Positions 16,510 through 25,739 are shown, counted from the first letter of the stretch. The stretch: 33,891 bases of DNA from a bacterium (GCA_030433295.1 JAUIMJ010000010.1:1-33891); one strand, 5' to 3'. Translations and numbers: made by a program. Notes: generated by a model from the sequence alone, not told the origin.

Positions 16510-16849
16510 TTCGTTGTGCTTCCTGGGCACGCCGATAAAAGCGTTGCGCCCATAGTCTATCCTAGACCAGGGCTAGTCAAAGATAATTCGAATTATGCAT
16601 GTAAAAGAAGTGTAAACTCCCCGGGGCTTGGGGCAGGCGGGTGAGGGGATGCGCGGTCATACAGGCGAAATCCCTGCTTTGATGGCTGCTCGCAGCGGAG
16701 AGAGCCTGCGCTGCCGTGAGGCTCTCTCCGATACGTCCTTGCAGCATCATCATGAAGGCGTAGCGAAAAATGCTTAGGAGCGCGGACGCAAGTCCGCGCC
16801 GGAGCAAAGGAGCAAGAGCAATCTTCGGATAATCTATCCTGCGATTGCT
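16510..16849. other. Intergenic region downstream of clpB with inverted repeats
   Basis: No supported gene. It contains CGGAGAGAGCC/GGCTCTCTCCG (16696-16706 and 16720-16730), an 11-bp perfect inverted repeat with a 13-nt loop, and repeat copy B (next entry). Short open frames here look like chance. Confidence 0.5.
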
Positions 16850-16855
16850 CTAGTG
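16762..16855 (-). repeat. Dispersed hairpin repeat, copy B
   Basis: Read on the minus strand it begins CACTAGAGCAATCGC (16855-16841), continues with a hairpin AGAGCAATC/GATTGCTCT, the hairpin GCGCGGAC/GTCCGCGC (16780-16799, loop GCAA) and ends AGCATTTTTCGCT (16774-16762). Both end blocks and the central hairpin are shared with copy A in the same order. The first block overlaps the stop codon of clpB, so the repeat may have shaped the gene's last codons. Confidence 0.65.
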
Positions 16856-19528
16856 CCGGGTTACCCGACTCCCGGGAAAGTCCTCGCCACCTTCACTCTC
16901 CTGCTCAGCGTCAGCAGCAGGCGATGTGATGGCAAAGGAGAGTTCGTTATCGACTACTTCCACCTCGACATCAGCCCCGTCCTGAACCTCACCGGAAATG
17001 AGCGCACGTCCAAGTTTGGTTTCAAGCCTTCGCTGCAGGAAGCGCTTTAGCGGTCGAGCACCGTAGGCTGGTTCGTAACCACTCTCGGCGATAAACTGCA
17101 GGGCTCCTTCGCTGAGGCGAAGCGTTATCTTTCGCTCTGCAAGCCGCCCGGACAATTCTGCCAGTAAGAGTGTTACAATCTGCTTTATCTCTTCGAGTTG
17201 TAGCGGCTTGAACAGGATAATGTCATCCACACGGTTCAGAAACTCAGGGCGAAATCCCGCACGCAGCTCTCGCATTACCGAGTCTCGTGCCGTCTCCTTG
17301 ATCTCTCCGCGTCCGTCAATTCCCTCGAGCAGGTAATGCGACCCGATGTTTGAGGTCATAATGATTACCGTGTTTTTGAAATCAACGGTTCGGCCCTGGG
17401 AGTCTGTGACCCTTCCGTCGTCGAGAATCTGCAGCAGCACGTTGAACACGTCCGGATGCGCCTTCTCGATCTCATCAAAGAGGATGACGGAGTAGGGCTT
17501 GCGGCGAACGGCTTCGGTAAGCTGTCCGCCTTCCTCGTATCCCACATACCCCGGAGGCGCCCCGATGAGTCGCGAGACTGAGTGCTTTTCCATGTATTCA
17601 CTCATGTCTATGCGAACCATATTTTCCTCGGTGTCAAAGAGTGAGGAAGCAAGCGTTCTTGCAAGCTCGGTCTTACCCACACCGGTAGGTCCGAGGAAGA
17701 TAAAGGAACCGATCGGGCGTTTGGGGTCCTTGATGCCGGAGCGGGCACGTATAACCGCATCAGCAACCAGGGAAACGGCCTCGTCCTGTCCGACCACGCG
17801 CTCGTGCAGCACGGCATCGAGTTTGAGGAGCTTTTCGCGTTCTCCCTCGACCAGTCGGGTGAGCGGAATGCCGGTCCATCGAGATACGATTTCAGCAATT
17901 TCCTGCTCGGTGACTTCCTCGCGAAGAAGCTTCATCTCGCTGTGTCCGTCACTGAGAAGCTGTTCCTCGGCTTTCAGTGCTGCTTCAAGACCCGGAAGCT
18001 TTCCGTGCTTTAGCTCAGCCGCTTTATTCAGGTCGTAATTCAGCTCTGCCTGTTCGATTTCGCGCTTTATGTGCTCAAGCTCCTCACGCAGGGTTTGCAC
18101 CTTCTGAATTGCTGACTTCTCATTCTCCCACTGCGCACGCATGGTGTCAGAGGTACTCCTGAGTTCAGCGAGATCCTTACGCAGGTCTTCCAGACGATCT
18201 TTACTGGCGACGTCTTTCTCGTTTTTCAGGGCTGCTTCTTCAATCTCAAGCTGCATTACTTTTCGAGTAACCTGGTCCAGTTCTGCCGGCATGGAGTCGA
18301 TCTCCGTGCGAATCATCGCGCAGGCCTCATCGACCAGATCGATTGCTTTATCCGGCAGAAAGCGGTCGCTGATATAGCGGTTTGAAAGCACCGCGGCAGA
18401 TACCAGGGCGTTATCCTGAATCTTTACGCCGTGGTGCACCTCAAAGCGCTCCCGCAGGCCTCGTAAGATCGAGATGCTGTCCTCAACGCTGGGCTGATCG
18501 ACCAGAATGGTCTGGAAACGCCGTTCAAGGGCGGCATCTTTCTCAATGTACTGTCGATACTCATCCAGGGTAGTGGCACCGATACAGTGAAGCTCCCCTC
18601 GGGCAAGCATTGGTTTGAGAATATTCCCCGCATCCATAGCGCCGTCGGTTTTTCCCGCGCCAACAATGAGGTGCAGCTCATCGATGAAAAGCAGTATGCG
18701 TCCGTCTGATTCACGAACCTCCTGCAGGACTGCTTTTAATCGTTCTTCGAATTCACCGCGAAACTTGGCACCGGCTACCAGCGAGCCCATGTCGAGGGAA
18801 AAGACGGTCTTGTCCTTCAGTCCCTCCGGAACGTCTCCACGAACTATGCGCTGGGCCAGGCCCTCAACGATAGCCGTTTTCCCGACACCGGGTTCACCGA
18901 TGAGCACCGGGTTGTTCTTTGTCTTTCGCGAGAGAATGCGAATCGCCCGGCGAATCTCTGCGTCTCGTCCGATTACCGGGTCGAGCTTTCCCCGCTGAGC
19001 TTCCTGCACCAAGTCTCGTCCGTACTTATCGAGGGCCTCATAGGTGGCTTCGGGGTTTGCACCCTGAACTCTCTGGGAACCTCTGATTTCTACCAGGGCG
19101 GTCAGAAAACGGTCCCGGTTTATACCAAACTCCCGAAAGGTTTTTCCGGCATGACTTTTTGAACCCTCTTCAATGAGGGCGATGATGAGATGCTCGACAG
19201 AGACATACTCATCTTTAAGGCGTTTCGCCTCGTCCTCTGCCTTGGCGATGATTTTGTTCAGGCGTTGGGTGATGTAAATCTTCCCCGGTTCTCCTGAGGA
19301 GTGGGTGACCTTTGGCCGTTTGTCCAGATCGTCCTGTATGGATTTGCGGAAGGCCGTGACACTGACATCGAGCTTCTTCAGAAGCCGTGCAAGCAGCCCC
19401 TCACTCTGGTCACAGAGCGCCAAAAGCAGATGTTCACCATCAATCTCCTGATGATTGAGCTTTGTCGCCAGGGTATTTGCATCGTGCAGTGCTTCCTGAC
19501 ATTTCTGGGTTAGTTTATTCGGATCCAT
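16850..19528 (-). CDS. clpB: ATP-dependent chaperone ClpB
   Basis: A Hsp100 disaggregase that works with DnaK/DnaJ to rescue aggregated proteins. The 892-residue product has an N-terminal Clp-N domain ([28 protein letters not shown]), AAA-1 with Walker A GEPGVGKT (211-218) and Walker [11 protein letters not shown], the coiled-coil middle domain characteristic of ClpB rather than ClpA or ClpC, and AAA-2 with Walker A GPTGVGKT (about 611) and a sensor region ending [16 protein letters not shown]-terminal acidic tail follows and the last codons read RVTRH. The Shine-Dalgarno AAGGAG is strong, 6 nt before the ATG. It follows the dnaJ-like gene on the same strand with 128 bp between. Repeats lie on both sides. 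Confidence 0.97.
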   Translation of the reverse strand: MDPNKLTQKCQEALHDANTLATKLNHQEIDGEHLLLALCDQSEGLLARLLKKLDVSVTAFRKSIQDDLDKRPKVTHSSGEPGKIYITQRLNKIIAKAEDEAKRLKDEYVSVEHLIIALIEEGSKSHAGKTFREFGINRDRFLTALVEIRGSQRVQGANPEATYEALDKYGRDLVQEAQRGKLDPVIGRDAEIRRAIRILSRKTKNNPVLIGEPGVGKTAIVEGLAQRIVRGDVPEGLKDKTVFSLDMGSLVAGAKFRGEFEERLKAVLQEVRESDGRILLFIDELHLIVGAGKTDGAMDAGNILKPMLARGELHCIGATTLDEYRQYIEKDAALERRFQTILVDQPSVEDSISILRGLRERFEVHHGVKIQDNALVSAAVLSNRYISDRFLPDKAIDLVDEACAMIRTEIDSMPAELDQVTRKVMQLEIEEAALKNEKDVASKDRLEDLRKDLAELRSTSDTMRAQWENEKSAIQKVQTLREELEHIKREIEQAELNYDLNKAAELKHGKLPGLEAALKAEEQLLSDGHSEMKLLREEVTEQEIAEIVSRWTGIPLTRLVEGEREKLLKLDAVLHERVVGQDEAVSLVADAVIRARSGIKDPKRPIGSFIFLGPTGVGKTELARTLASSLFDTEENMVRIDMSEYMEKHSVSRLIGAPPGYVGYEEGGQLTEAVRRKPYSVILFDEIEKAHPDVFNVLLQILDDGRVTDSQGRTVDFKNTVIIMTSNIGSHYLLEGIDGRGEIKETARDSVMRELRAGFRPEFLNRVDDIILFKPLQLEEIKQIVTLLLAELSGRLAERKITLRLSEGALQFIAESGYEPAYGARPLKRFLQRRLETKLGRALISGEVQDGADVEVEVVDNELSFAITSPAADAEQESEGGEDFPGSRVTRH

Positions 19529-19529
19529 G

Positions 19530-19558
19530 ATTCGCTCCTTTCGCGAATGCGCTTCGCG
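19530..19558 (-). promoter_or_regulatory. Candidate RNA switch/thermometer over the clpB ribosome-binding site
   Basis: On the clpB mRNA, TTCGC can pair with GCGAA on either side. Upstream pairing gives CGCGAA (19558-19553) with TTCGCG (19547-19542). Downstream pairing gives ATTCGC (19548-19543) with GCGAAT (19535-19530), whose loop GAAAGGA holds most of the Shine-Dalgarno AAGGAG (19540-19535). The two folds exclude each other, so the ribosome-binding site can be free or hidden. Function, for example heat-sensitive opening, is inferred. Confidence 0.4.
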
Positions 19559-19610
19559 TTCTTGTTTTTGCTGCTACTTTTATTTCGGTGCGGATTATCG
19601 CTGCATTAGG

Positions 19611-19648
19611 CTAAGTCCGCGCTGATACGCATTTCTCGTTACGCTTTT
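19611..19648 (+). repeat. Dispersed hairpin repeat, copy C (diverged, partial)
   Basis: In the dnaJ-clpB gap, TAAGTCCGCGCT is followed by GCATTTCTCG and TTACGC, matching the right half of copies A and B (GTCCGCGCT...GCATTTTTCGCTACGC) with a handful of mismatches. The left half of the hairpin is decayed (GCGGA...TCCGC). Copies B and C lie at the two ends of clpB in opposite orientation. Confidence 0.45.
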
Positions 19649-19656
19649 AAAATCCT

Positions 19657-20667
19657 CTATCCTCTCGGGTTAAACGAAGAAACCGATTGCAGCTTTTCAA
19701 AAAGCTCCTTCTCCTCTTCGTTTAATTCTTTTGGCGTTCGTATCTGGACTTCTGCCAGGAGATCGCCACGCTCTTTTTTGTTCTTTGGCAGTCCCTTTCC
19801 TCGAAGTCGAAATGTCTGTCCGCTCTGTGTCCCGGCGGGCATGCGCAGGTTCACTTCACCGTCCAGTGTTCTGACCGGGAGCTGAGCACCGAGTGCCGCC
19901 TCCCAGGGTGCCACAGGAACCTTGCTGCGCAGGTCATAGCCGTCGACCGAGAAACGCGGGTGCTTGCGGAAGTGGATTTTTAAATGCAGGTCTCCGTCTT
20001 TTCCGCGACCGCGCGCTTTTCCACCCTGACCGGCAAGGCGGATAACTTTTCCGTCCTGCACGCCAAGCGGGATTTTTACCTGATAACTTTTGGTCTCAAG
20101 TTTCCCCGCACCGGGTTCGCTAAACTGTAGCGTGATCTGTTTCTTTGCGCCTTCAAGCGCATCTTCCAGAGTAATTTCAACGTCGGCGGTGTGGGTCGCT
20201 CCGTCCTGTCCTCTGCCAAATCCCTTCTGGGAATATCCCTGTGGCCCAAACCCCTGCTGTCCGAATCCCTGCTGACCGTAGCCGGCCGATCCCATAGAGT
20301 CGCCAAACAGAGAGTTAAAGAAGTCGCTAAAGCCGCCGCCTCCCTGGAAACTCGCGCCGGAAGCGCCCTGACCGAAGCCAGCGCCACCAAAACCGGCAAA
20401 CATTTCTTCGAAGCCGGGTGGGGGCGTAAAGGACTGACCATTCTCCCAGTTTGCGCCAAGCGCGTCATAGCGCTTGCGCTTCTCCTCGTCTTTGAGCACC
20501 TCGTGGGCTTCGTTTATCTCCTTAAAGCGCTCCTCAGCCTCCGCCCCCTTATTCACATCCGGGTGATATTTCCGGGCCAGCTTGCGGTATGCCTTAGAGA
20601 TCTGCTCGGGGGTCGCGCTGCGTTCAACGCCAAGTGTCTCGTAATAATCCTGGAACGCTACTCCCAA
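19657..20667 (-). CDS. DnaJ-type co-chaperone without zinc finger (CbpA/DnaJ class II)
   Basis: A Hsp40 co-chaperone of 336 residues that stimulates DnaK ATPase and delivers clients. The J-domain is at residues 5-70 with the HPD motif (35-37) in ARKYHPDVNKGAE. A Gly/Phe-rich linker spans about 86-156 and contains tandem GFGQQ-type units (GQQGFGQQGFGPQGYSQKGF). The CXXCXGXG zinc-finger repeats of DnaJ are absent, so it is CbpA-like. The substrate-binding C-terminal domains follow, with GKVIRLAGQGGK and LRGKGLP. The start is a TTG at 20667 with GGAG 8 nt upstream; the nearby ATG (20686) is out of frame and soon stopped. It precedes clpB on the same strand, consistent with one heat-shock unit, preceded by a strong promoter at 20806-20834. 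Confidence 0.9.
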   Translation of the reverse strand: MGVAFQDYYETLGVERSATPEQISKAYRKLARKYHPDVNKGAEAEERFKEINEAHEVLKDEEKRKRYDALGANWENGQSFTPPPGFEEMFAGFGGAGFGQGASGASFQGGGGFSDFFNSLFGDSMGSAGYGQQGFGQQGFGPQGYSQKGFGRGQDGATHTADVEITLEDALEGAKKQITLQFSEPGAGKLETKSYQVKIPLGVQDGKVIRLAGQGGKARGRGKDGDLHLKIHFRKHPRFSVDGYDLRSKVPVAPWEAALGAQLPVRTLDGEVNLRMPAGTQSGQTFRLRGKGLPKNKKERGDLLAEVQIRTPKELNEEEKELFEKLQSVSSFNPRG

Positions 20668-20805
20668 AAGTCTAACTCCATTTCTTCCTGATAAAACAAG
20701 GTATTTGACGGTATCTCCGCCTCAAATGAGGGCAGAGGTCACCAAAACCAGGGGGATTGCAATAATCGTACATGGTTCAGAATGAATAAAAACCGCCTCT
20801 ATTTT

Positions 20806-20834
20806 GATATAAGCATCGATCGGGTCGCTGTCAA
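20806..20834 (-). promoter_or_regulatory. Promoter of the dnaJ-clpB unit, with inverted repeat
   Basis: On the minus strand a perfect -35 TTGACA (20834-20829) is followed after 17 bp by TATATC (20811-20806), giving a leader of about 133 nt. It looks like a sigma70 site, not a sigma32 or CIRCE element, neither of which was seen. TCGGGTCG (20820-20827) and CGACCCGA (20863-20870) form an 8-bp inverted repeat with one arm inside the promoter spacer, a plausible operator. Confidence 0.5.
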
Positions 20835-21077
20835 AAAATAGGTAAAAAAACAGGACGAAAAACGACCCGAGAAACAAAGCCGTGAAGAGGCCGAAGACAG
20901 CAGGGTGATGCAGGGGGTATCAGGGCCGAGGTGGGCGCCGCCGCGAGTGTGAAAACGAAAGCGAATCCCCTGAAGTTACTTGTCAATTTTTCCCCCACGT
21001 GGGAGCGTCAATCGAATGGAAGCGGCAGAGCGAAGCAAAGCATTTGCCGGGAAGTATCGTACTGTGTGGAGCATTAC

Positions 21078-22658
21078 ATGATTGGAGTCGCTGAGGTCGT
21101 AATCCCCGGCTTTTGGAAGCTGTTGCCCTCGAATCTTCGCCTGGTGCTTACGAGGCTGATTGTTCGGCTGCAGACCCGTGCCGTGCGCACGATTCCGCGA
21201 TCCGATGTGGATGTCTACGTCTTCTCTCCGGGAGCAAAGAAGTATTTTCCCGATGCGCATACGGGGGAGCTTAGAGAGCCTGGTATGTATCCCCCCAGTT
21301 CGCTCGTTACTACCTGCAGAAATGAAGGCGCTCATATCGAGGCTTTTCTCGACGCGATTCGCAACCAGAGCGTTCCACCTGCGGAGATAGTTATCTGCGA
21401 TGGGGGCTCGGACGATGACACAATGGATCGGGCTCAGGCCTGGTATGCACGGGCCATGCAGGAAGGGGGGCTTCCCTTTGAATTCAGGCTGATAGCCGCC
21501 GAGCCGATTTCCATTGCGGCAGGAAGGAACCGTGCGGCCGAGAACGCGGGTCACCCGATTCTTCTCTTTACCGATGTCGGGGCAACCCTAGATAAGCACT
21601 GGGTGGCACGGATACTGGAACCCTTCGTGGCAAAGCCCGAGACGGAGGTTTCTATGGGCTGGTACAAGGCTCGGGCAAAAAGTGCATTCTCCAAGGCCCT
21701 GAGTTCTTATCTGATGCCGGCCCTTCGAAGCATAGATCCCGGAACCTTTCTCCCCTCGGGTCGCTCGCTGGCGCTGCGCAGAGAAGTCTTCTGGTCGGTC
21801 GGCGGCTATCCAGAGCATCTGAGTTTTGCCGGGGAAGACTCGCTTTTTGATTTCTATCTGAAGTTTGCCGCGAAGCAGTGGGCCTTCGTTCCCGAGGCCC
21901 TCGCATACTGGGACTGCCCGGTGAGCGTCACGGCCTGGGGAAAGACGCTCATTGGCTATGCCAAGGGAGATGCTGAGGGTGGTGTGCTGTTCTGGGACTA
22001 CTATCTGAAGCTTCTTACGTTCGGCATGAAGTTTAGTATAGACCTGCTTATCGCTGCCTTCTCACTTTTTCTTGGTATTATCATACCCTGGAATTTTCTG
22101 GTGTATGTCGCTTTGCTCTGTTTTTCCCTGGGTCTGTTGCGATTGTTTACCTTTGCCCGGGGCTACGCTCCGCAGCAGAGGGGTACGCCCCTTATGACCT
22201 CGCTTGCGGCTCTTGGCCTTATGCTTGGTTCCCAATTGATTGGCTTTATCCGGGGGCTTCGCAGCTTTGAGGAGGTTGAACACCGGCGGATCCTGGGCGG
22301 CTCGGCCGGTCATGTCATCTGCTTCACCCCGCGTGCCTTCAGCGGCAAACTCAATGACGGTGAGAGCGAGATTCTGAGGGCGCTGATTGATGACCTCTGG
22401 TATCTGACAGTGGTGTCTGAGGAGAGTCCGTATACTGCTGAGGGCGATATGCGCTTCATCCATCCGCGGATGGAGGTGTATCAGCGCAGCCATTTTGATC
22501 CTTTGGATTGGACGGCAAAGCATGAGCCCTATCTCATGGACTACGAGCGAGAAATCCGCTTTCTTGATTTTTCTGAGGATTCCTTTTCCAGAGAGCTGCT
22601 CAGTCGTCTGCTGGTTTCGGGTGCTGAACGGCTACGGCCGTTTAGCGCAGAGGAGTAG
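21078..22658 (+). CDS. Membrane-associated family 2 glycosyltransferase
   Basis: A 526-residue GT-A-fold glycosyltransferase. The nucleotide-sugar-binding part begins at SLVTTCRNEGAHIEAFLDAI and EIVICDGGSDDDTMDRA, with ILLFTDVGATLDKHWV holding the metal-binding acidic motif. GEDSLFDFYLKF supplies a likely acceptor-side acidic pair. Two hydrophobic segments follow (FSIDLLIAAFSLFLGIIIPW and LVYVALLCFSLGLLRLFTF), then another, SLAALGLMLGSQLIGFIRG, placing it in the inner membrane. A C-terminal soluble region (FTPRAFSGKLNDGESEIL onward) of about 120 residues looks like an added domain without clear identity. ATG 21078 was chosen because GGAG lies 7 nt upstream; the open frame reaches back to a GTG at 20931. 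Substrate and partners are unknown. Confidence 0.78.
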   Translation: MIGVAEVVIPGFWKLLPSNLRLVLTRLIVRLQTRAVRTIPRSDVDVYVFSPGAKKYFPDAHTGELREPGMYPPSSLVTTCRNEGAHIEAFLDAIRNQSVPPAEIVICDGGSDDDTMDRAQAWYARAMQEGGLPFEFRLIAAEPISIAAGRNRAAENAGHPILLFTDVGATLDKHWVARILEPFVAKPETEVSMGWYKARAKSAFSKALSSYLMPALRSIDPGTFLPSGRSLALRREVFWSVGGYPEHLSFAGEDSLFDFYLKFAAKQWAFVPEALAYWDCPVSVTAWGKTLIGYAKGDAEGGVLFWDYYLKLLTFGMKFSIDLLIAAFSLFLGIIIPWNFLVYVALLCFSLGLLRLFTFARGYAPQQRGTPLMTSLAALGLMLGSQLIGFIRGLRSFEEVEHRRILGGSAGHVICFTPRAFSGKLNDGESEILRALIDDLWYLTVVSEESPYTAEGDMRFIHPRMEVYQRSHFDPLDWTAKHEPYLMDYEREIRFLDFSEDSFSRELLSRLLVSGAERLRPFSAEE

Positions 22659-22684
22659 AAGTTCTTGAGGATGAGCTGTTTGCT

Positions 22685-23380
22685 CTAGCCTTCCGTCTCG
22701 TGATCCATCAGGCGCTGCTCGAGCATTTTTCTCACTCTCTGGCTTGGGCCTTCGTAGTCGAGTTCCGGGCGAGGCTCCGCCTGCTCCGGTAGGATTTCGG
22801 CCATGAGCTCGTAGTAAATGGGAATGAACATAGGATCCAGTTTGCGAATCGGTGCAACGGCCTTATCCAGCCCCTTCTTGTAGGCGCTCGAGTCCTTGTC
22901 GAGGAATTTTGCGAGTGCGAGCATGTCGAGGCTCTGCATTACGCCGTCGAGCAGGAGCGTAATAGCGGCGCGATAGCGCTCTTTTTCTTTTTCTACTTTT
23001 ACTTTGGCGGCAACTCTTGCGACTTCTCGCAGGGAAGAGACTGAGAAAGGAGAGAAAAGGAAACCATCGCTTCCGTCCATAATGCTGAACGCGATGTCTT
23101 CTTTTTCTATTTTGTGAGAGGGAACAACAGAGATGTAGGCTGCGTCTTTCCCGCCGTCACTGGACTTTGCTTCGCGGACAAAGTTGGCGATCGATTCACT
23201 CGCGAAACTTGCAGATACCAGGAGTACGTCATACTCAATGCCGCCTCGCAATTGTTCGAGGGCATCGCTGAGCTTTCTTACCGCTTTTACGCGCGCAAAG
23301 AACTCCTCAGACATGGTTGCCTGCCAGAGGTAGCCGCGAGTTAAGTGATTCGGCTCGATTATTAGTGCACTGAGCTTCAT
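22685..23380 (-). CDS. Protein with degenerate receiver-like domain
   Basis: A 231-residue cytoplasmic protein whose first 120 residues resemble a response-regulator receiver fold (KLSALIIEPNHLTRGYL, YDVLLVSASF, DGSDGFLFSPFSVSSLREV). The phospho-acceptor Asp expected after the third strand (DVLLVD...) is replaced (DVLLVSASF), and the acidic pair of the first strand is Glu-Pro. It is therefore unlikely to be phosphorylated in the standard way. The rest is helical and charged with no output domain that I recognise, ending RVRKMLEQRLMDHETEG. It has a GGA about 8 nt before the ATG. It follows the lytic transglycosylase on the same strand, separated by 163 bp. A protein-interaction role is possible. 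Confidence 0.55.
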   Translation of the reverse strand: MKLSALIIEPNHLTRGYLWQATMSEEFFARVKAVRKLSDALEQLRGGIEYDVLLVSASFASESIANFVREAKSSDGGKDAAYISVVPSHKIEKEDIAFSIMDGSDGFLFSPFSVSSLREVARVAAKVKVEKEKERYRAAITLLLDGVMQSLDMLALAKFLDKDSSAYKKGLDKAVAPIRKLDPMFIPIYYELMAEILPEQAEPRPELDYEGPSQRVRKMLEQRLMDHETEG

Positions 23381-23543
23381 AGATTTTTCCGTAGTGTGTA
23401 CCTATTATCGACGCGTTCCGATTTTTGCTTGAGTAAATCACTGCGCCTGCTTCGGGGAGAAGTTGAGTGGTCTTAGGGGCTTAGGTAAATATTTTCGGAT
23501 GGTATAGGTCGGAAAAGACGATTTTAGTCCACAATCAGGCTTC

Positions 23544-25739
23544 TCAGTCCTGCCTTAGCATCTGGTAGACCTTCTGCGCTCGAATCACCTTGCGGATGTA
23601 GTTCTTTGTTTCGGGGTAGGCAACGAGTTCGGACCAGGCTGCTGCCGAGAGTTCGGGGTATCGGGACCTCCAGCGTTCGACTGCGGTGGAGCCGGCGTTG
23701 TAGGCAGCGATAGCATAGGGGAGGTTTCCATCGTATTTTTTCACTAAGCCTGAGAAGTGTTTTGCCCCGAGGGGGATGTTGACGTCTGGCTCAAACAGGG
23801 AGGCTGTTTCATCCCAACCCTCATGTTTTGCCGTTGTCGGGAGTAACTGCATCAGGCCCCGGGCGTCCTTTCCCGATTTTGCGTGCGGATTGAAATGACT
23901 CTCGGTGTGGGAGATTGCAAGAAGCAAAGCAGGATTTAGATTGTGTTCTTCGGCATTCTCGGAGAAGAGATCGGAATACGGTATGGGAAAACTAAGCCGA
24001 ATCGCGATTGCTGCGCAGCGACTTGATGCCAGCTCTTTCCTCGCGGATAGTTTGCGGAGTACCAGATCGGCGAGTCCGAGTGAGCGCGAAATGCTCGCGT
24101 AGGATTGATACAGTTTTGCACGAACCAGATCGCTGGCCGGAGACCATGCCCTGCTTCCGCTCTGCTGCTCGTCTTCCTGAAAGTAAGAATCAATCTCAAA
24201 CTGTGACAGCAGGGGCAATTCCGCATCTGAGAGCAGCGCAAGACGCTCGTCGAGACTTTTTGGAACATCCGGCAGACATGCTTCTCTCTTGTTGAGCATC
24301 CTGGCGACTGCTCTGTTGCCATTATCAAGCAGGGCGTAGTAGCTCAGCGGATCGTCCTCGCGTAGTGAGGCAATTATCTCTTCTGCGTTGAGCGTCGATA
24401 ACTCTGAACTTGAGGCAACGCCAGGATCCGTTTGCTTCAGGCTTTGGGCAAGCCAATAACGGGCGTGATTAATTGCGGTCCGTATCTCTCTTTTCGAACG
24501 CGTCAGCTCTCCGGTCGATGTTTCCTCAAGCTTGTTTAGCTCCGCAATACCTCGCTTTTCAAGGGAGCGAAATGACAGCGAGGCCTGGAAGAACGAATTA
24601 TCCCGAAAGTGAATCCAGGCTATTTGTCGCAGCGCCTGTAGCACGCGCTCCGGGTCGCTGCTTCGCGAGGCCAGCCTGGTATACACTTCCCGGGCATCAG
24701 GAAGCAGTCCTTTTTCCTCAAGGATACGCGCTTTGACATAGGCGGCCTCATCACTATGCGGACTTCTGCCATACTGCTTTTCAAATCGATCAAGCAGGGT
24801 CAGGGCGCGGTCGTGCTCATTGGTGTTCCAGGCGTTTTTCGCCATGCGCATCAGCGCGACATCAGCGACATGGTTCGGAGCATCGGCGCTGACAAAGGCA
24901 AGCAGATGGTCTGCCTCAGATCGACGTGAGAGGGAGCGAAGTATCTTCTCTTCGGTCAGCAGAAGCTCAAAAAAACTCGGCGTGTTCTCAAGAATTTCCT
25001 CCTTTGCCTTCTGCAACATCTGCAGCGCTGCTACGGCATCGCCTTCTTTCTGCAACAGCGTGGCTTCATGCAGACGATCGGCGGGTGACACACTAATTTT
25101 CCCATCGGACTCAAGACTGCGCAGAGCTTCTCGTGAGCGGGTGCTGGCATCATCCCGGGCGTAGTTCTCGCGAACTCGAGTGTACAGCGCTTTGGCCATG
25201 GCAAAGTCCCCGGCGCGGCGCGCTTCTTCTGCCTGGAGAAGGAGAAGTTGCGGCAGGAGGTCACTGCGGTGGCTGGCTCTGATACTTTTCTCCAGCTCAA
25301 AAATGCGGGGTCCGTTGTTTCCCTTCGTGTCAAAGGCCTGCAATCTTAGCAGGCCGAGCTGCGCGTCCAGGTGGGCAGCGCTGTTTTTCGATACTTTGGT
25401 GTAGGCCGAAATAGCTCTTTCCCTGGTGTTTTTCTCCCGGGCACCTTTGGCTTCCAGGAGTTTTCCCTTACACAGCAGGGCCCAGTCTCTTATCCGGGGG
25501 TCATCTTTTGCGCGCTCAAGCAGGTTCATCAGGTCGGGGGGGGCGACTGCGGAGCTATGCGAATCAGCCGTTCGAAAACCGCAATGGGAAGCCGCCTGAC
25601 TCAGGGCCACGATGGGCGGGGTTCTGAGCGAGGAGTTCCAATACCAATAGGCCACAGCGCAGAGAGCAATGGCACATAGAAGGCCGCTGACAAAGCGACT
25701 GGAGCTGCCGCGAGAATTCTGGAAAGAGCTGTTTTTCAT
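23544..25739 (-). CDS. TPR-rich soluble lytic murein transglycosylase (SLT)
   Basis: A 731-residue peptidoglycan-cleaving lytic transglycosylase, family 1A/Slt70-like. The N-terminus has a single hydrophobic segment (RFVSGLLCAIALCAVAYWYW) acting as signal or anchor. A long superhelical region of TPR-like repeats follows, with many A-x-x-x-Y and L-x-x-A patterns (AKALYTRVRENYARDDA, ALTLLDRFEKQYGRSPHSDE). The C-terminal SLT domain has the catalytic Glu in LLLAISHTESHFNP, then GLMQLLPTTAKHEG and AIAAYNAGSTAVERW. It thus acts in the periplasm on glycan strands. I placed the start at ATG 25739; the open frame extends 34 codons further. The Shine-Dalgarno is poor. The next gene downstream is the receiver-like protein. 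Confidence 0.9.
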   Translation of the reverse strand: MKNSSFQNSRGSSSRFVSGLLCAIALCAVAYWYWNSSLRTPPIVALSQAASHCGFRTADSHSSAVAPPDLMNLLERAKDDPRIRDWALLCKGKLLEAKGAREKNTRERAISAYTKVSKNSAAHLDAQLGLLRLQAFDTKGNNGPRIFELEKSIRASHRSDLLPQLLLLQAEEARRAGDFAMAKALYTRVRENYARDDASTRSREALRSLESDGKISVSPADRLHEATLLQKEGDAVAALQMLQKAKEEILENTPSFFELLLTEEKILRSLSRRSEADHLLAFVSADAPNHVADVALMRMAKNAWNTNEHDRALTLLDRFEKQYGRSPHSDEAAYVKARILEEKGLLPDAREVYTRLASRSSDPERVLQALRQIAWIHFRDNSFFQASLSFRSLEKRGIAELNKLEETSTGELTRSKREIRTAINHARYWLAQSLKQTDPGVASSSELSTLNAEEIIASLREDDPLSYYALLDNGNRAVARMLNKREACLPDVPKSLDERLALLSDAELPLLSQFEIDSYFQEDEQQSGSRAWSPASDLVRAKLYQSYASISRSLGLADLVLRKLSARKELASSRCAAIAIRLSFPIPYSDLFSENAEEHNLNPALLLAISHTESHFNPHAKSGKDARGLMQLLPTTAKHEGWDETASLFEPDVNIPLGAKHFSGLVKKYDGNLPYAIAAYNAGSTAVERWRSRYPELSAAAWSELVAYPETKNYIRKVIRAQKVYQMLRQD

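Noticed and set aside
16577-16807. Minus-strand frame of 76 codons downstream of clpB
   Set aside because: Runs through repeat copy B and a perfect inverted repeat; no family resemblance.
20191-20691. Plus-strand frame of 166 codons opposite dnaJ
   Set aside because: Mirror of the DnaJ J-domain and Gly-rich linker; a shadow.
20668-20930. CIRCE or sigma32 heat-shock element before dnaJ
   Set aside because: No TTAGCACTC-N9-GAGTGCTAA and no CTTGAA/CCCCAT pair was found.
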